A DNA stretch of 8,228 nucleotides from JBLHLB01 sp047618505 (lineage in GTDB: Bacteria > Planctomycetota > UBA1135 > GCA-002686595), in NCBI GenBank assembly GCA_047618505.1, contig JBLHLB010000178.1:1-8228 (forward strand), read 5' to 3'. A program made the position numbers and the translations under genes. The first letter of the stretch is position 1, and each line of letters begins with the position of its first letter. Below are positions 1-6,629 of the stretch, in pieces. The notes under the pieces were generated by a model. The model had not been told where the DNA came from, made no database searches, and saw only the letters and a program-made list of their open reading frames with translations.

Positions 1-109
1 CGCGAAAATCATCGTCCTGGTCTTGGATCATGTCAGTCTGCCTTGAAGTTGATGCAGGCCATCGGACCACGCGACCGACGAGTGTCCTAAGGATCGCTTG
101 CGAACCGAG

Positions 110-128
110 GGTGCTTCGTTCATCGGCT
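110..128 (+). repeat. Left terminal inverted repeat of the IS1-like element
   Basis: GGTGCTTCGTTCATCGGCT matches the reverse complement of 1281-1299 at 17 of 19 positions. It lies upstream of the transposase zinc-ribbon region and marks the left end of the element. Confidence 0.75.
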
Positions 129-186
129 AAGAGAGATCGATCGTAACACACTAGACTGCAAGGAGCTTACGACCAGGTTAGACCCA

Positions 187-1276
187 TGCGACAAATGTGG
201 GTACCAATGGAACAAAGAGCCCAGGAGGAGACCTGCGTGCCCCAACGAGGAGTGTGGACGCCACGGCCAGCACGACCAGGGCAACATCGTGCTGCACGGC
301 TTCTCCAAAGTGAAGCGGGGGAGCCGAGGCCGATATCGCTGCAAGGAGTGCGGCAAGACCTTCGGCGCTACCGCGGGTACACCCTACAAGCGCCTGTAAC
401 GCCCCATGCGAGCTTTTGGCCGCGTAGATGCTGAGTGTGGAAGGCATCAGCAAGTCTGCCATCGCACACCTGGAACGCTTGTCGTGGAACACGGTCACCC
501 GGTGGCTGGACTTGGCCGCAGCCGCAGCGAGGGTATTTAACCGCGATCGTGTTCGCCGTTTCGATCTCCACAAACTCCAGCAGGACGAACCGAACACGTT
601 TATCCAAAGCCACAAAAGACAGACGCGGGTGTTCGCTGGAATCGTAGTTTCCTCACGTCTGTGGGCTGGAACGCTCGTTGAATCCCGGTAGCTGCGCAAT
701 ACGCGACAGTTCGTACAGAACATAGCCTGGGCAGCACATACGAACTCATGCCAGCTGATCACTACGGACGGCTTTAAGTTTTACGGCCCATCTATCCGGC
801 GCTTGTTTGTCCCCGGGGGTGTCTACGCGCAGATGATCAAGCGGATCAAGGGCAGTCGCGTTGTACCAGTGGGGACGACGGTCGTCCTTGAGTCCGAAGA
901 CATGCCTGCAGACGCACTGCATGAGTCGGAAGACTCCAACAGGCTGAACACGGCATTCATCGAGCGGCTGAATCTCATCATCCGGCGCGGGTCGCCTTAC
1001 CTGACTTGGCGTTCACCTTGCCATGCCAGGAAGAAGCGAACAATCGACGACCACCTTGAGCTGCTTCGTAACTGCTACAACTTTGGCCGACCCCACGGAT
1101 CGTTGAAGTTCGGAGAGGCTGTCAGGACACCGGCGATGCAGGCCATGCTGGCGACCAAGAGGCTGTCCTTTCGGGGCATCTTCACGACACGCACATCTCG
1201 CGTGCCTTGGGTGCTTGTGCAATCTCAGGCCTCGTCGCATCACGGTCAGATGGAGTCCGCGAAGTGCGCCGCATAA
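187..1276 (+). pseudogene. IS1-type transposase, broken by two stops and a frameshift
   Basis: The first part, in the frame of position 187, encodes a zinc ribbon: CDKC (187-198), CPNEEC (238-255), then YRCKECGKTFGA ending near 372. A TAA at 397-399 interrupts it, probably replacing a Gln codon before RPMRAFGRV. Two bases appear to be missing near 425-427, because the protein resumes in another frame at 428 with MLSVEGISKSAIAHLERLSW, a helix-turn-helix-like region. This frame has one more stop (TAG 689-691) and then runs to TAA 1274-1276. It carries ITTDGFKFYGP (a catalytic Asp region), NTAFIERLNL (the likely catalytic Glu) and NFGRPHGSLKFGE. The true start is uncertain: the zinc-ribbon frame is open from position 91 and has no obvious ATG. 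At least three inactivating lesions make expression of an active enzyme very unlikely. Confidence 0.8.
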
Positions 1277-1280
1277 CCAC

Positions 1281-1299
1281 AGCCGAAGAAGGAAGCACC
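1281..1299 (-). repeat. Right terminal inverted repeat of the IS1-like element
   Basis: The plus strand reads AGCCGAAGAAGGAAGCACC, the inverted partner of 110-128 with two mismatches. It starts 4 bases after the transposase stop codon. Confidence 0.75.
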
Positions 1300-1303
1300 G
1301 AAC

Positions 1304-1349
1304 TCCCCTGACACCGGTCTGCGAGGTCCCCTGACACCGGTCTACGAGG
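1304..1349. repeat. Two tandem copies of a 23-bp unit
   Basis: The unit begins TCCCCTGACACCGGTCT and ends CGAGG. Copies at 1304-1326 and 1327-1349 differ at one base (G1321 against A1344). Each unit contains the palindrome ACCGGT. The array sits 4 bases outside the right end of the IS1-like element and 10 bases beyond the stop of the minus-strand SnoaL-like gene. A 5-bp stem (AGGTC/GACCT, 1347-1360) overlaps its end but has no T-run, so it is not a convincing terminator. The function is unknown; it could be a slippage duplication or the eroded end of another mobile element. Confidence 0.8.
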
Positions 1350-1359
1350 TCCGCAGACC

Positions 1360-1776
1360 TTAGCCCCATCCGAGCTGCTTGAGACTAATGCCGTCGTTCC
1401 AGATCTTGGTCATGTGGCGGATCTTGTCGCCGTCAAACTGCATGACGTACACATAGTCGGCCTCGATTTGTCTTCGGGTCGGCGGCACCGGACCGCCATC
1501 TTCCGTGTGCGTACCCCTGAAGATCCCGTAGGCAGCCACGTTCTGGCGCTCGTCGTCCACCGCGAATGACCGCACCTCGTACGACCCGTCGGGAACGGGC
1601 GTGAGCAAACCCTTCATCCAGTCGGTGTATCCCTCCAGCGTAGAGACGCCCGCAAGGACGTCCGCCTGTGCAGAGAAAGTCGCGCCTTCGTGACAGTACT
1701 GTCGGCACTCCTCCCAACCGCTTCCCGTTTCACAGGCTTCGAAGAATAGCTTGGCCGTTTCTTTCATCTTGGTCAT
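1360..1776 (-). CDS. SnoaL-like / NTF2-like domain protein
   Basis: This predicted soluble protein of 138 residues has the compact alpha+beta cone fold of the NTF2/SnoaL superfamily. The reading comes from its overall pattern: an N-terminal helix (ETAKLFFEACETG), ATFSAQADVL, a second helix around GYTDWMKGLLTP, then beta-strand segments YEVRSFAVDD, VAAYGIFRGTHT and DYVYVMQFDGDKIRHMTKIWND. The GTHT, DGDKIRHMTKIW and KQLGW motifs are typical of small SnoaL-like proteins annotated as ester cyclases or steroid-isomerase-like. No substrate can be assigned. The frame is open to 1950, but the homology-like part begins at MTKMKET, so I start at 1776; ATGs at 1785 and 1767 are alternatives and none has a good Shine-Dalgarno. 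The gene stands alone between two dead transposons and appears intact. Confidence 0.75.
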   Translation of the reverse strand: MTKMKETAKLFFEACETGSGWEECRQYCHEGATFSAQADVLAGVSTLEGYTDWMKGLLTPVPDGSYEVRSFAVDDERQNVAAYGIFRGTHTEDGGPVPPTRRQIEADYVYVMQFDGDKIRHMTKIWNDGISLKQLGWG

Positions 1777-1960
1777 GGTTCTCATTTTCGCAAGTCTGTT
1801 AGCAAAACTGCAAGCGCAAACGAGCATGGGGGCAACCTGTGCACAATTATCCCACCTGGAGTTCCCGCGGCTGGCCCTCCTCATGCTTCGAGCCTCGTGA
1901 TCCGAAGGCTCTTGCATGAACTCCCGAGTCCACCCGAGCTTCAAGACCAAGCATTGTGTA

Positions 1961-2650
1961 ACGAACTAGCCTCAGTACGACCAGGCATTGGTGGGGAGGG
2001 GGAACATCACTTTGTGGATCTCTGAGGATGCGATGGAAGCCTGGGTACCCTCATCCAATGGAAGGCGCGGAACTCCTCAGCGGTACTCAGAATTAGCGAT
2101 CGAGACTGCCCTAACGTTACGCCTGCTCTTTCACTGGTCCCTCGTCAAGCTGAGGGATTCCTACGCTCTCTGTTTGAGCTAATAAGCCTCCAACCTGGAG
2201 GCTCCTGATCACACGACTCTCGCCCCCAGGTCGCGGGCTCTCAGCGTCCAGCTAGACGCCCCTTTGGGCCGGCAGGATCAAGAGCAGAAGGGGCGACGCA
2301 GTCTATGACACGGGGGGGGGCATCTACAACGCGGCTGAGGCTCGCGGCGCAATGGCTGTGGTTTCACCAACGCGAGCCGCGGCAATGAACCGACGGAAGA
2401 CTCGTCTCCCGTCGAGGGACAAGGCCATACGCCGCGCAAGACGAGTCGGTCGTAGGCAATGGAAGAAGGAGTCTGGCTACCATCATCAAGGTCGCGTCGA
2501 GAACACGTTCTTCAGAGACAAGTCCATCCTTGGTGATCGCCTTCGGTTACGCACGTGGAATTTCAGCAAACCGAAGCGACCGTTGCGTGCAAGATGCTCA
2601 ACCGCTTGATGGCGATCAGGCACCAAAGATCACTATCGATTCGCGACTAA
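1961..2650 (+). pseudogene. IS5-type transposase remnant with central deletion
   Basis: The N-terminal part reads YDQALVGRGNITLWISEDA from 1976; an in-frame TAG at 1967-1969 probably replaces a Trp codon (TN-stop-PQYDQ). The frame is lost near 2143, where RQAEGFLRSLFELISL continues in another frame, and again near 2188, where LEAPDHTTLAPRSRALS continues. After GRQDQ (about 2270) the text jumps to DAVYDTGGGIYNAAEARGA (from 2295), skipping roughly 70 residues expected in relatives, including the segment with the first catalytic Asp. The remainder keeps the catalytic Glu in RVENTFFRDK (Glu codon 2499-2501). A last frameshift near 2560 leads to FQQTEATVACKMLNRLMAIR and TAA at 2648-2650. A run of nine G lies at 2312-2320. 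I see no convincing inverted repeats for this element. The family call is from recall of IS5-type proteins. Confidence 0.78.
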
Positions 2651-2687
2651 TCCGATTGGGTAGGGGAGACTCGCCTCCTTTCGAAGT

Positions 2688-2861
2688 GTGCACCAGCGCC
2701 GCGGCTTCCTGGCCGTGCCCCTCACGCCCGTCCTGCTGATCACCCTCGCTAGCTCCGAGGCGACCCTGCCGATCGCCATCATGATGGGCAGCGGTCCGCA
2801 GATGGTCTCGCGTAAAGAGCGCAAGCAGCAGCGCAAGGAAGAAGCGGATGCCGCGGCCTAG
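2688..2861 (+). pseudogene. C-terminal fragment of an unidentified membrane-like protein
   Basis: The frame opens only after a TAG at 2661-2663 and gives at most 57 residues from a GTG at 2688. It has a hydrophobic stretch (FLAVPLTPVLLITLA), then SSEATLPIAIMMGSGPQMVS, then a charged tail (RKERKQQRKEEAD) ending AAA. Third codon positions are strongly G/C, like the neighbouring symporter and unlike random sequence, which supports real coding. It begins just after the IS5-type remnant (ends 2650), so the best reading is that a longer gene lost its 5' part when that element inserted or rearranged. Its TAG (2859-2861) overlaps the symporter stop (2858-2860) on the other strand, a tight convergent arrangement that also suggests an authentic 3' end. 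A complete small membrane protein with a GTG start is the alternative. I do not recognise the family. Confidence 0.5.
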
Positions 2862-4348
2862 GCGCCGCTTTCGCTCCCGGCGCGGATGAACTCCAAGGTC
2901 TCTTCCGAGGGACCATCCGCCGGTTTGGTCAGCTTGGAGACGAGCACCAAGAGGCCGACGTTGAGCACGATGCCGTAGAGTCCGGCGTGAATAGCGAAGG
3001 GCCTGAAGTCCGGCCTTAGGGAGAAGAACACCGTAACTACCGTTCCTCCCAACAGGCCAGCTAGAGCCCCGCTGCGCGTAGCACCGCGCCAGCACAGGGC
3101 AGCGACGACCACCGGCGCCAACTGGCCAACGGGTCCGTAGGCCAGCACCAAGCGGTCGACCAAGCTCTGGCCACCTCCCACAGCCATCCAATAGGCCCCA
3201 GCCAGGATCGGCACGAGCAGCATGCGCACGGCGCGACGCTCGGCCTCGGGGTCGAGCTCCTTGCCGCAGCCGGAAATCCAACCGTCGCGAACAAGGATCG
3301 ACGCGGACGCGTGCAAGATGGCGTCCCCCGAGGACATGGAAGCCGCCAATGCGCCCGCGCAGAAGAGGCCCACGATCAAGGGGTGCAACTCCAGATGCAG
3401 CAGCAGGTGCGGCAGGATTTGGTCCGGCTGGGAGGGCGGGTTGCTGTAGAGAATGCCTGCGAAGCCGATCAAGAGCAGCGGCACCAGGAACAACTGAAAA
3501 GTCGGGTAGAGCACCACAGTGCGCTGCAAGACGCGCGAGCTCTTAGCCGTGAAGGCCTTCATGAAGAGGTGCGGCCAGAAGCTGAAACCGATGGCAAGCA
3601 CAAGCACGGTGCTGCCGTATTCACTCCAATTCCAAGGGGTGCCGGATCCGGTTAGGCCAGGCGGCGTGAGGTACTCGGGCTTCTCCGCGGCCAGGCGCTC
3701 AAACATGGGAGCGATGCCCCCATAGAGCATGGTCGGCACGGTGATGCCCAGCACCCAGGCCAGTACCAACATGAAGATGCCCTGGAATGTATTGGTCCAA
3801 CCCACGCCCAGCACACCACTCTTGGCCACGTACAGAAACACGACCCCATAGACCAAGAGAGCGCCCAGCTCCGTGGACACGACGCCTCCGGTGACCACTT
3901 CGAGCACGATGCCTGCGCCCTTCATCTGCAGGGCCAAGTACGGCAGGAAAGCCAGCACGCTCACCAGCGCCATGAGCAGCGCCAGGCCGCGACTGTCAAA
4001 GCGGTGGGCCACCATCTCCGCTTGCGTCACGAAGCCATACTTGCGCCCGAGCCGCGCCGCACGCGGGCCAAGCCAGTAGAAGGGAATGAACCCCAGTGTT
4101 CCGTAGGCCAGAATCCAGAGCACGGACACGCCCTGGGAGTAGGCCTTGCCCGGCGCGCCCAGGAAGGCGAAGGCGCTGAAGATAGAAGCGCCCGTAATGA
4201 AGTACATGACCAGAGTGCCCATGCCCCGGTCTCCCGCCACGTAGCCGGTGGCGCTCGCGCTCGAGCCCTTGCCCGCGCGCAGGCCGATCACCAGGCAGGC
4301 CACCAAGTACGCGCCGGCTACACCAGCAATGATCCACTGGTCCTGCAT
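2858..4348 (-). CDS. Sodium:solute symporter (SSS family)
   Basis: This 496-residue inner-membrane carrier should import an organic solute with Na+. I count about 13 hydrophobic segments, starting with WIIAGVAGAYLVACLVIGL (residues 5-23). They include MYFITGASIFSAFAFLG, LPYLALQMKGAG, GVGWTNTFQGIFMLVLAW and GFSFWPHLFMKAF. The family signature in the ninth hydrophobic segment reads CAGALAASMSSGDAILHASA, where the Ser residues of the MSSGD stretch are expected near the Na+ site. Length and topology are normal for the family. I choose the ATG at 4348 rather than the open frame to 4423 because it overlaps the upstream stop (TGATG) and has AAAGGA just upstream. The gene is coupled to the DUF3311 gene. 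The substrate is unknown; relatives beside DUF3311 are often annotated as monocarboxylate, pantothenate or proline carriers without proof. Confidence 0.9.
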   Translation of the reverse strand: MQDQWIIAGVAGAYLVACLVIGLRAGKGSSASATGYVAGDRGMGTLVMYFITGASIFSAFAFLGAPGKAYSQGVSVLWILAYGTLGFIPFYWLGPRAARLGRKYGFVTQAEMVAHRFDSRGLALLMALVSVLAFLPYLALQMKGAGIVLEVVTGGVVSTELGALLVYGVVFLYVAKSGVLGVGWTNTFQGIFMLVLAWVLGITVPTMLYGGIAPMFERLAAEKPEYLTPPGLTGSGTPWNWSEYGSTVLVLAIGFSFWPHLFMKAFTAKSSRVLQRTVVLYPTFQLFLVPLLLIGFAGILYSNPPSQPDQILPHLLLHLELHPLIVGLFCAGALAASMSSGDAILHASASILVRDGWISGCGKELDPEAERRAVRMLLVPILAGAYWMAVGGGQSLVDRLVLAYGPVGQLAPVVVAALCWRGATRSGALAGLLGGTVVTVFFSLRPDFRPFAIHAGLYGIVLNVGLLVLVSKLTKPADGPSEETLEFIRAGSESGA

Positions 4349-4575
4349 CAGTCCTTTGCCCCAACCTTGCAGTGGTAGAGCGCCAGGGTCAGGAAGGTCA
4401 GCACCACCCAGACGGTGTTCCATGCCAAAGCGAAGGGCAAGCCCAAGACAAAGGGCTCAACGCGCCCAGCGATCAGGTCCGGCCCAGGCCAGGCCAAGGC
4501 CAACAGCGCGATCAGCAAGTAGACGCCTAAGGCCACATGCGGCCAACGAGGAGCAACACCCATGGGTCGCAGCAT
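4348..4575 (-). CDS. DUF3311 small membrane protein, partner of the symporter
   Basis: This predicted inner-membrane protein of 75 residues has two hydrophobic helices: HVALGVYLLIALLALAWPG, then LGLPFALAWNTVWVVLTFLTLALYH. The pattern P(F)xLGLPFxxxWNxxW in the second helix is the recognisable DUF3311 feature. Its stop overlaps the symporter start by one base (TGATG), so the two are co-translated. Small two-helix proteins are repeatedly found beside SSS carriers (DUF485 with ActP, DUF997 with PanF, DUF3311 with other members) and are thought to be accessory subunits; that role is inferred here from context. The frame is open to 4632. ATGs at 4575 and 4563 are both possible, and neither has a strong Shine-Dalgarno. 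The residues upstream of 4575 do not look like part of the family. Confidence 0.82.
   Translation of the reverse strand: MLRPMGVAPRWPHVALGVYLLIALLALAWPGPDLIAGRVEPFVLGLPFALAWNTVWVVLTFLTLALYHCKVGAKD
4352..4357 (-). promoter_or_regulatory. Ribosome binding site of the symporter gene
   Basis: On the minus strand AAAGGA lies 3 bases before the ATG at 4348, inside the end of the DUF3311 gene. It supports this start over in-frame upstream codons and fits translational coupling. Confidence 0.5.
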
Positions 4576-4814
4576 ACCGAACCTGGCTAATAACCCCACC
4601 TGGGATTCGAATGCGATCCCTCTACCATCCAAGCCCCCAGGGCACCGCCCAAGCCAGAACTCCCGTTCTGACGAGGCAATCCTAGAAGCAACGAGCGACC
4701 TGTCCTTACCGAAAACCCTGCACGGGCACCCAAGGCCCTGTTTCGGTGGGCTTTCAACACCCTACCGACTGAGTTGGGTAGAGGCAGTGCCCGGCGGTCA
4801 CCATCATCGGTGGC

Positions 4815-5173
4815 ATGCCCTGGATCCTCAAACTCCTGCAGCTTGTCCGCCTCTTCGTTGAGGACCGTCAAATCCATGCTCAGGTGAACGTCGCTCTTCG
4901 ACATCAGCTAGTCGTTCGATGCGGGACGTGAGCCGCCCCAGGACCCATGACAGCCACCGAGTGTTGCCGAGAGTGCACGGAGCACACCATACCAATGTGG
5001 CGCAGGCATATACCTCGCGAGTTGAACGAGTACGTCGAGTACCACAACGGGCCTGTCCTCATCAGTCGCTTGAGCGCGAATCGCCGCTGCACCGATCCGT
5101 TGAACGAGTCGGCAATGTGTGCGCCAAGCCTGTTCTCACTGGCCTTCACCTTCGGTATTACGGCGCCAGCTGA
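4815..5173 (+). pseudogene. Integrase-type (IS3/IS481-like) transposase, core deleted
   Basis: Two ends of a transposase survive with the middle gone. The N-terminal part, 4815-4931, reads MPWILKLLQLVRLFVEDRQI and continues to VALRHQLVV before a TGA; it resembles the LALRQQLAVLRR start of integrase-core transposases. From about 4947 the C-terminal part reads RECTEHTIPMWRRHIPREL and NEYVEYHNG, matching the region after the catalytic Glu (REC-DH-I-x-ERHLRR-L-EYV-YYN in relatives). A frameshift near 5095 leads to ERVGNVCAKPVLTGLHLRYY and the stop at 5171-5173, matching the G-V-PVLGGLHHRY ending of the family. The whole DDE core, roughly 200 or more residues, is missing. An open frame on the opposite strand (4587-4904) is only its shadow. 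Family knowledge is from recall. Confidence 0.68.
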
Positions 5174-5256
5174 ACCGGCGAGCCCGTTCTGCTCCTTCAC
5201 TGTTTTTGGGAGAGGTGCGCCTGCGCCCTGATACAGCGACCTTGCGTGGTCGGCCC

Positions 5257-6450
5257 TTACTTGTACTGTCGATCGAGATGGTCAACGGACGGCCGGATAG
5301 GGTTTTCGGGAGGCACATCCTCCTCTTCCGGAGGATCGGAGATGCCCTTCGTGGGATCGTAAATCGGCGCGTCATATCCCGCGATATCCGCCGGCTTCAC
5401 GCCCCGACGATAGCCCCCAAAGTCAAAAGTCGTCGGATGGTAGGGACCGATGAACTCGATCGGCCCGTCCGGCTGAATCGACTCTTCCATGCCCAGGCAC
5501 CAAAAGTGTGCGTTGATCAGCATGCGCCTGAAGTCCGCGCTCAAGAGGTCTTCCGAAGCCCCGTGCGTGGTAGTGAAGACCCGTGAATTCGGATTGCCCG
5601 ACTGGTAGGTACGCACCCAAGCCACCGCGTGCTGCATCTTTTGCCTCTCGTTCGTCGCGGGGGGGGAGTCCGGTGTCATGCCGTCGAGGATCTGACCCCG
5701 CGCCAACGTGGTGCTCCCCTCAACCGGGTGCCCCACATACCCGCCGCACACCGCATGTGCTTTCTTCACTCCCCGCAGAATCGCATGTCCCAGTTGCGAC
5801 GGCTCAAGAATCAAATTGGAACTCTGCCTGTGGTTGTCCCCAAAGTGCCCGACCCAGTGCTCACCCAAAATCTCTTCACCGAAGCCGTGCTTCCAGTTGT
5901 CGCCTGCGCCCTGCCCAACCTCGCCGTGGCCCTTATAGCCTTCGTTGTAGCGAGCGAACTCGCCCTTGATCCCTTTGAACGCGTGGGTAGACGTACGCAA
6001 TCCGATGACGGGTCTACCGCTGTTCAGGTAGTCGTCGATGTGCCGCATCTGATCGTCCGCAAAGCTCTGGAAACGCAAGAAGACCACCATCAAATCGGCC
6101 GTCTTGAGCGCCTCGAGATTCGTGATGTGATCACTCCCCGGCTCTATCTCCCCGCTCTCTTCATTCGTCGTAACAATAAAGGTGCACTTGAACCCATAGC
6201 TCTTAGCAAGAATACGCGCCAACGCCGGAAGCGATTCTTCCCCGCGGTACTCGTGATCCCCTGAGATGAAGACGATGTGCTTCCCCTTACCCGGGCCACT
6301 CTCACCTTCCCAGACAACCGTATTGGCGTTCTCTTCCCAAGCCGCAACCGGTTGAGCGGTCGCCGTATTTGAACCGTGCCGGATCAGCAGCGAGGAGAGT
6401 ACGAAGAAGAACAGGAACAGTGGCAGCGCCGGCATCTTGGGTAACTTCAT
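5257..6450 (-). CDS. Exported ThuA-like domain protein
   Basis: This 397-residue protein starts with a signal-peptide-like segment: a short basic N-terminus (MKLPKMPALP), a hydrophobic core (LFLFFFVLSSLLI), then ATAQPVAA as a likely cleavage region, so it should act in the periplasm or at the surface. The mature part has the ThuA fold, related to class I glutamine amidotransferases: HIVFISGDHEYRGEESLPAL, then ADLMVVFLRFQSF, a helix with DDQMRHIDDYLNSG, and RPVIGLRTSTHAFKG. EEILGEHWVGHFGDN and FTTTHGASEDLLSADFRRML follow. The C-terminus is acidic and proline-rich (ISDPPEEEDVPPENP). ThuA proteins are linked to trehalose or other sugar metabolism in some bacteria, and exported versions are abundant in Planctomycetota, mostly without known reaction. 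ATG 6450 fits the signal peptide best; a TTG at 6462 is the alternative. No strong Shine-Dalgarno is visible. An insertion element ends 48 bases upstream, so its promoter may have been replaced. Confidence 0.85.
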   Translation of the reverse strand: MKLPKMPALPLFLFFFVLSSLLIRHGSNTATAQPVAAWEENANTVVWEGESGPGKGKHIVFISGDHEYRGEESLPALARILAKSYGFKCTFIVTTNEESGEIEPGSDHITNLEALKTADLMVVFLRFQSFADDQMRHIDDYLNSGRPVIGLRTSTHAFKGIKGEFARYNEGYKGHGEVGQGAGDNWKHGFGEEILGEHWVGHFGDNHRQSSNLILEPSQLGHAILRGVKKAHAVCGGYVGHPVEGSTTLARGQILDGMTPDSPPATNERQKMQHAVAWVRTYQSGNPNSRVFTTTHGASEDLLSADFRRMLINAHFWCLGMEESIQPDGPIEFIGPYHPTTFDFGGYRRGVKPADIAGYDAPIYDPTKGISDPPEEEDVPPENPIRPSVDHLDRQYK

Positions 6451-6498
6451 GGCGACCGACAATACTCTCTTGAGGGTAGGCGGTCCAAGGCAGGGGTA

Positions 6499-6520
6499 AG
6501 CCCATGCTATTCACAAATAG
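6499..6520 (+). repeat. Left inverted repeat of the integrase-type element
   Basis: The segment reads AGCCCAT, one variable base, CTATTCAC, one variable base, AATAG. Its inner 14 bases (6507-6520) are themselves palindromic: CTATT, four bases, AATAG. It pairs with 7522-7543 with two mismatches. Confidence 0.8.
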
Positions 6521-6629
6521 AATCGTGGCCTAGACCCGGCATGTGCACAGGTTTACGACCACCTAGAGTTGCCGCAGGAGAGCCGAGACTTTCCCGCTGC
6601 GAACGTTGCTCCTGTCAGTTTCAGGCTAA

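Larger units (their letters stand above)
110..1299 (+). mobile_element. Decayed IS1-like insertion sequence
   Basis: The element is bounded by inverted repeats at 110-128 and 1281-1299 that match at 17 of 19 positions, and it encloses a broken IS1-type transposase on the plus strand. The right repeat begins 4 bases after the transposase stop, a compact arrangement typical of insertion sequences. The flanks share only GAAC (102-105 and 1300-1303) at the place where a target duplication would lie, so any duplication has decayed. The repeats and boundaries are seen directly. The IS1-family assignment rests on resemblance of the encoded protein to zinc-ribbon IS1-type transposases. The element cannot move by itself. 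Confidence 0.75.

Noticed and set aside
1..90. Plus-strand frame open from the window edge to TAA 88-90 (RENHRPGLGSCQSALKLMQ)
   Set aside because: Could be the tail of a gene from outside, but 29 residues without a recognisable motif are not enough to call it.
178..762. Minus-strand open frame of 194 residues opposite the IS1-like transposase
   Set aside because: Low-complexity shadow with no recognisable domain; the plus strand has zinc-ribbon and transposase motifs.
1347..1360. AGGTC-CGCA-GACCT hairpin downstream of the SnoaL-like gene
   Set aside because: Only a 5-bp stem with no T-run, and it overlaps the tandem repeat and the stop codon; not a credible terminator.
1786..1960. Upstream extension of the SnoaL-like frame to 1950
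   Set aside because: The added residues lack any family resemblance and reach into the flank of the IS5-type remnant; starts at 1785-1767 fit the domain.
2616..3281. Minus-strand open frame of 221 residues
   Set aside because: It overlaps the well-supported symporter in another frame, and is arginine-rich in the manner of GC-rich shadow frames.
4590..4625. tRNA-like text: GATTCGAAT with GGGAT/ATCCC arms and TGGTAGAGGGAT on the minus strand
   Set aside because: No acceptor stem, anticodon arm or correct spacing can be built on either strand; at most it is a fragment or chance.
4587..4904. Minus-strand open frame of 105 residues beginning MSKSDVHLSMDLTVLNEEAD
   Set aside because: Its convincing first part is the antisense of the plus-strand transposase start (4815-4931, LALRQQL-type motif), and the rest runs over non-coding sequence.
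5629..6264. Plus-strand open frame of 211 residues opposite thuA-like
   Set aside because: Antisense shadow; the minus-strand frame has a signal peptide and clear ThuA motifs.
5257..6450. thuA-like gene as cargo of a composite transposon between the two integrase-type remnants
   Set aside because: The two remnants belong to different subfamilies by their C-terminal sequences, so they do not form a matched pair.
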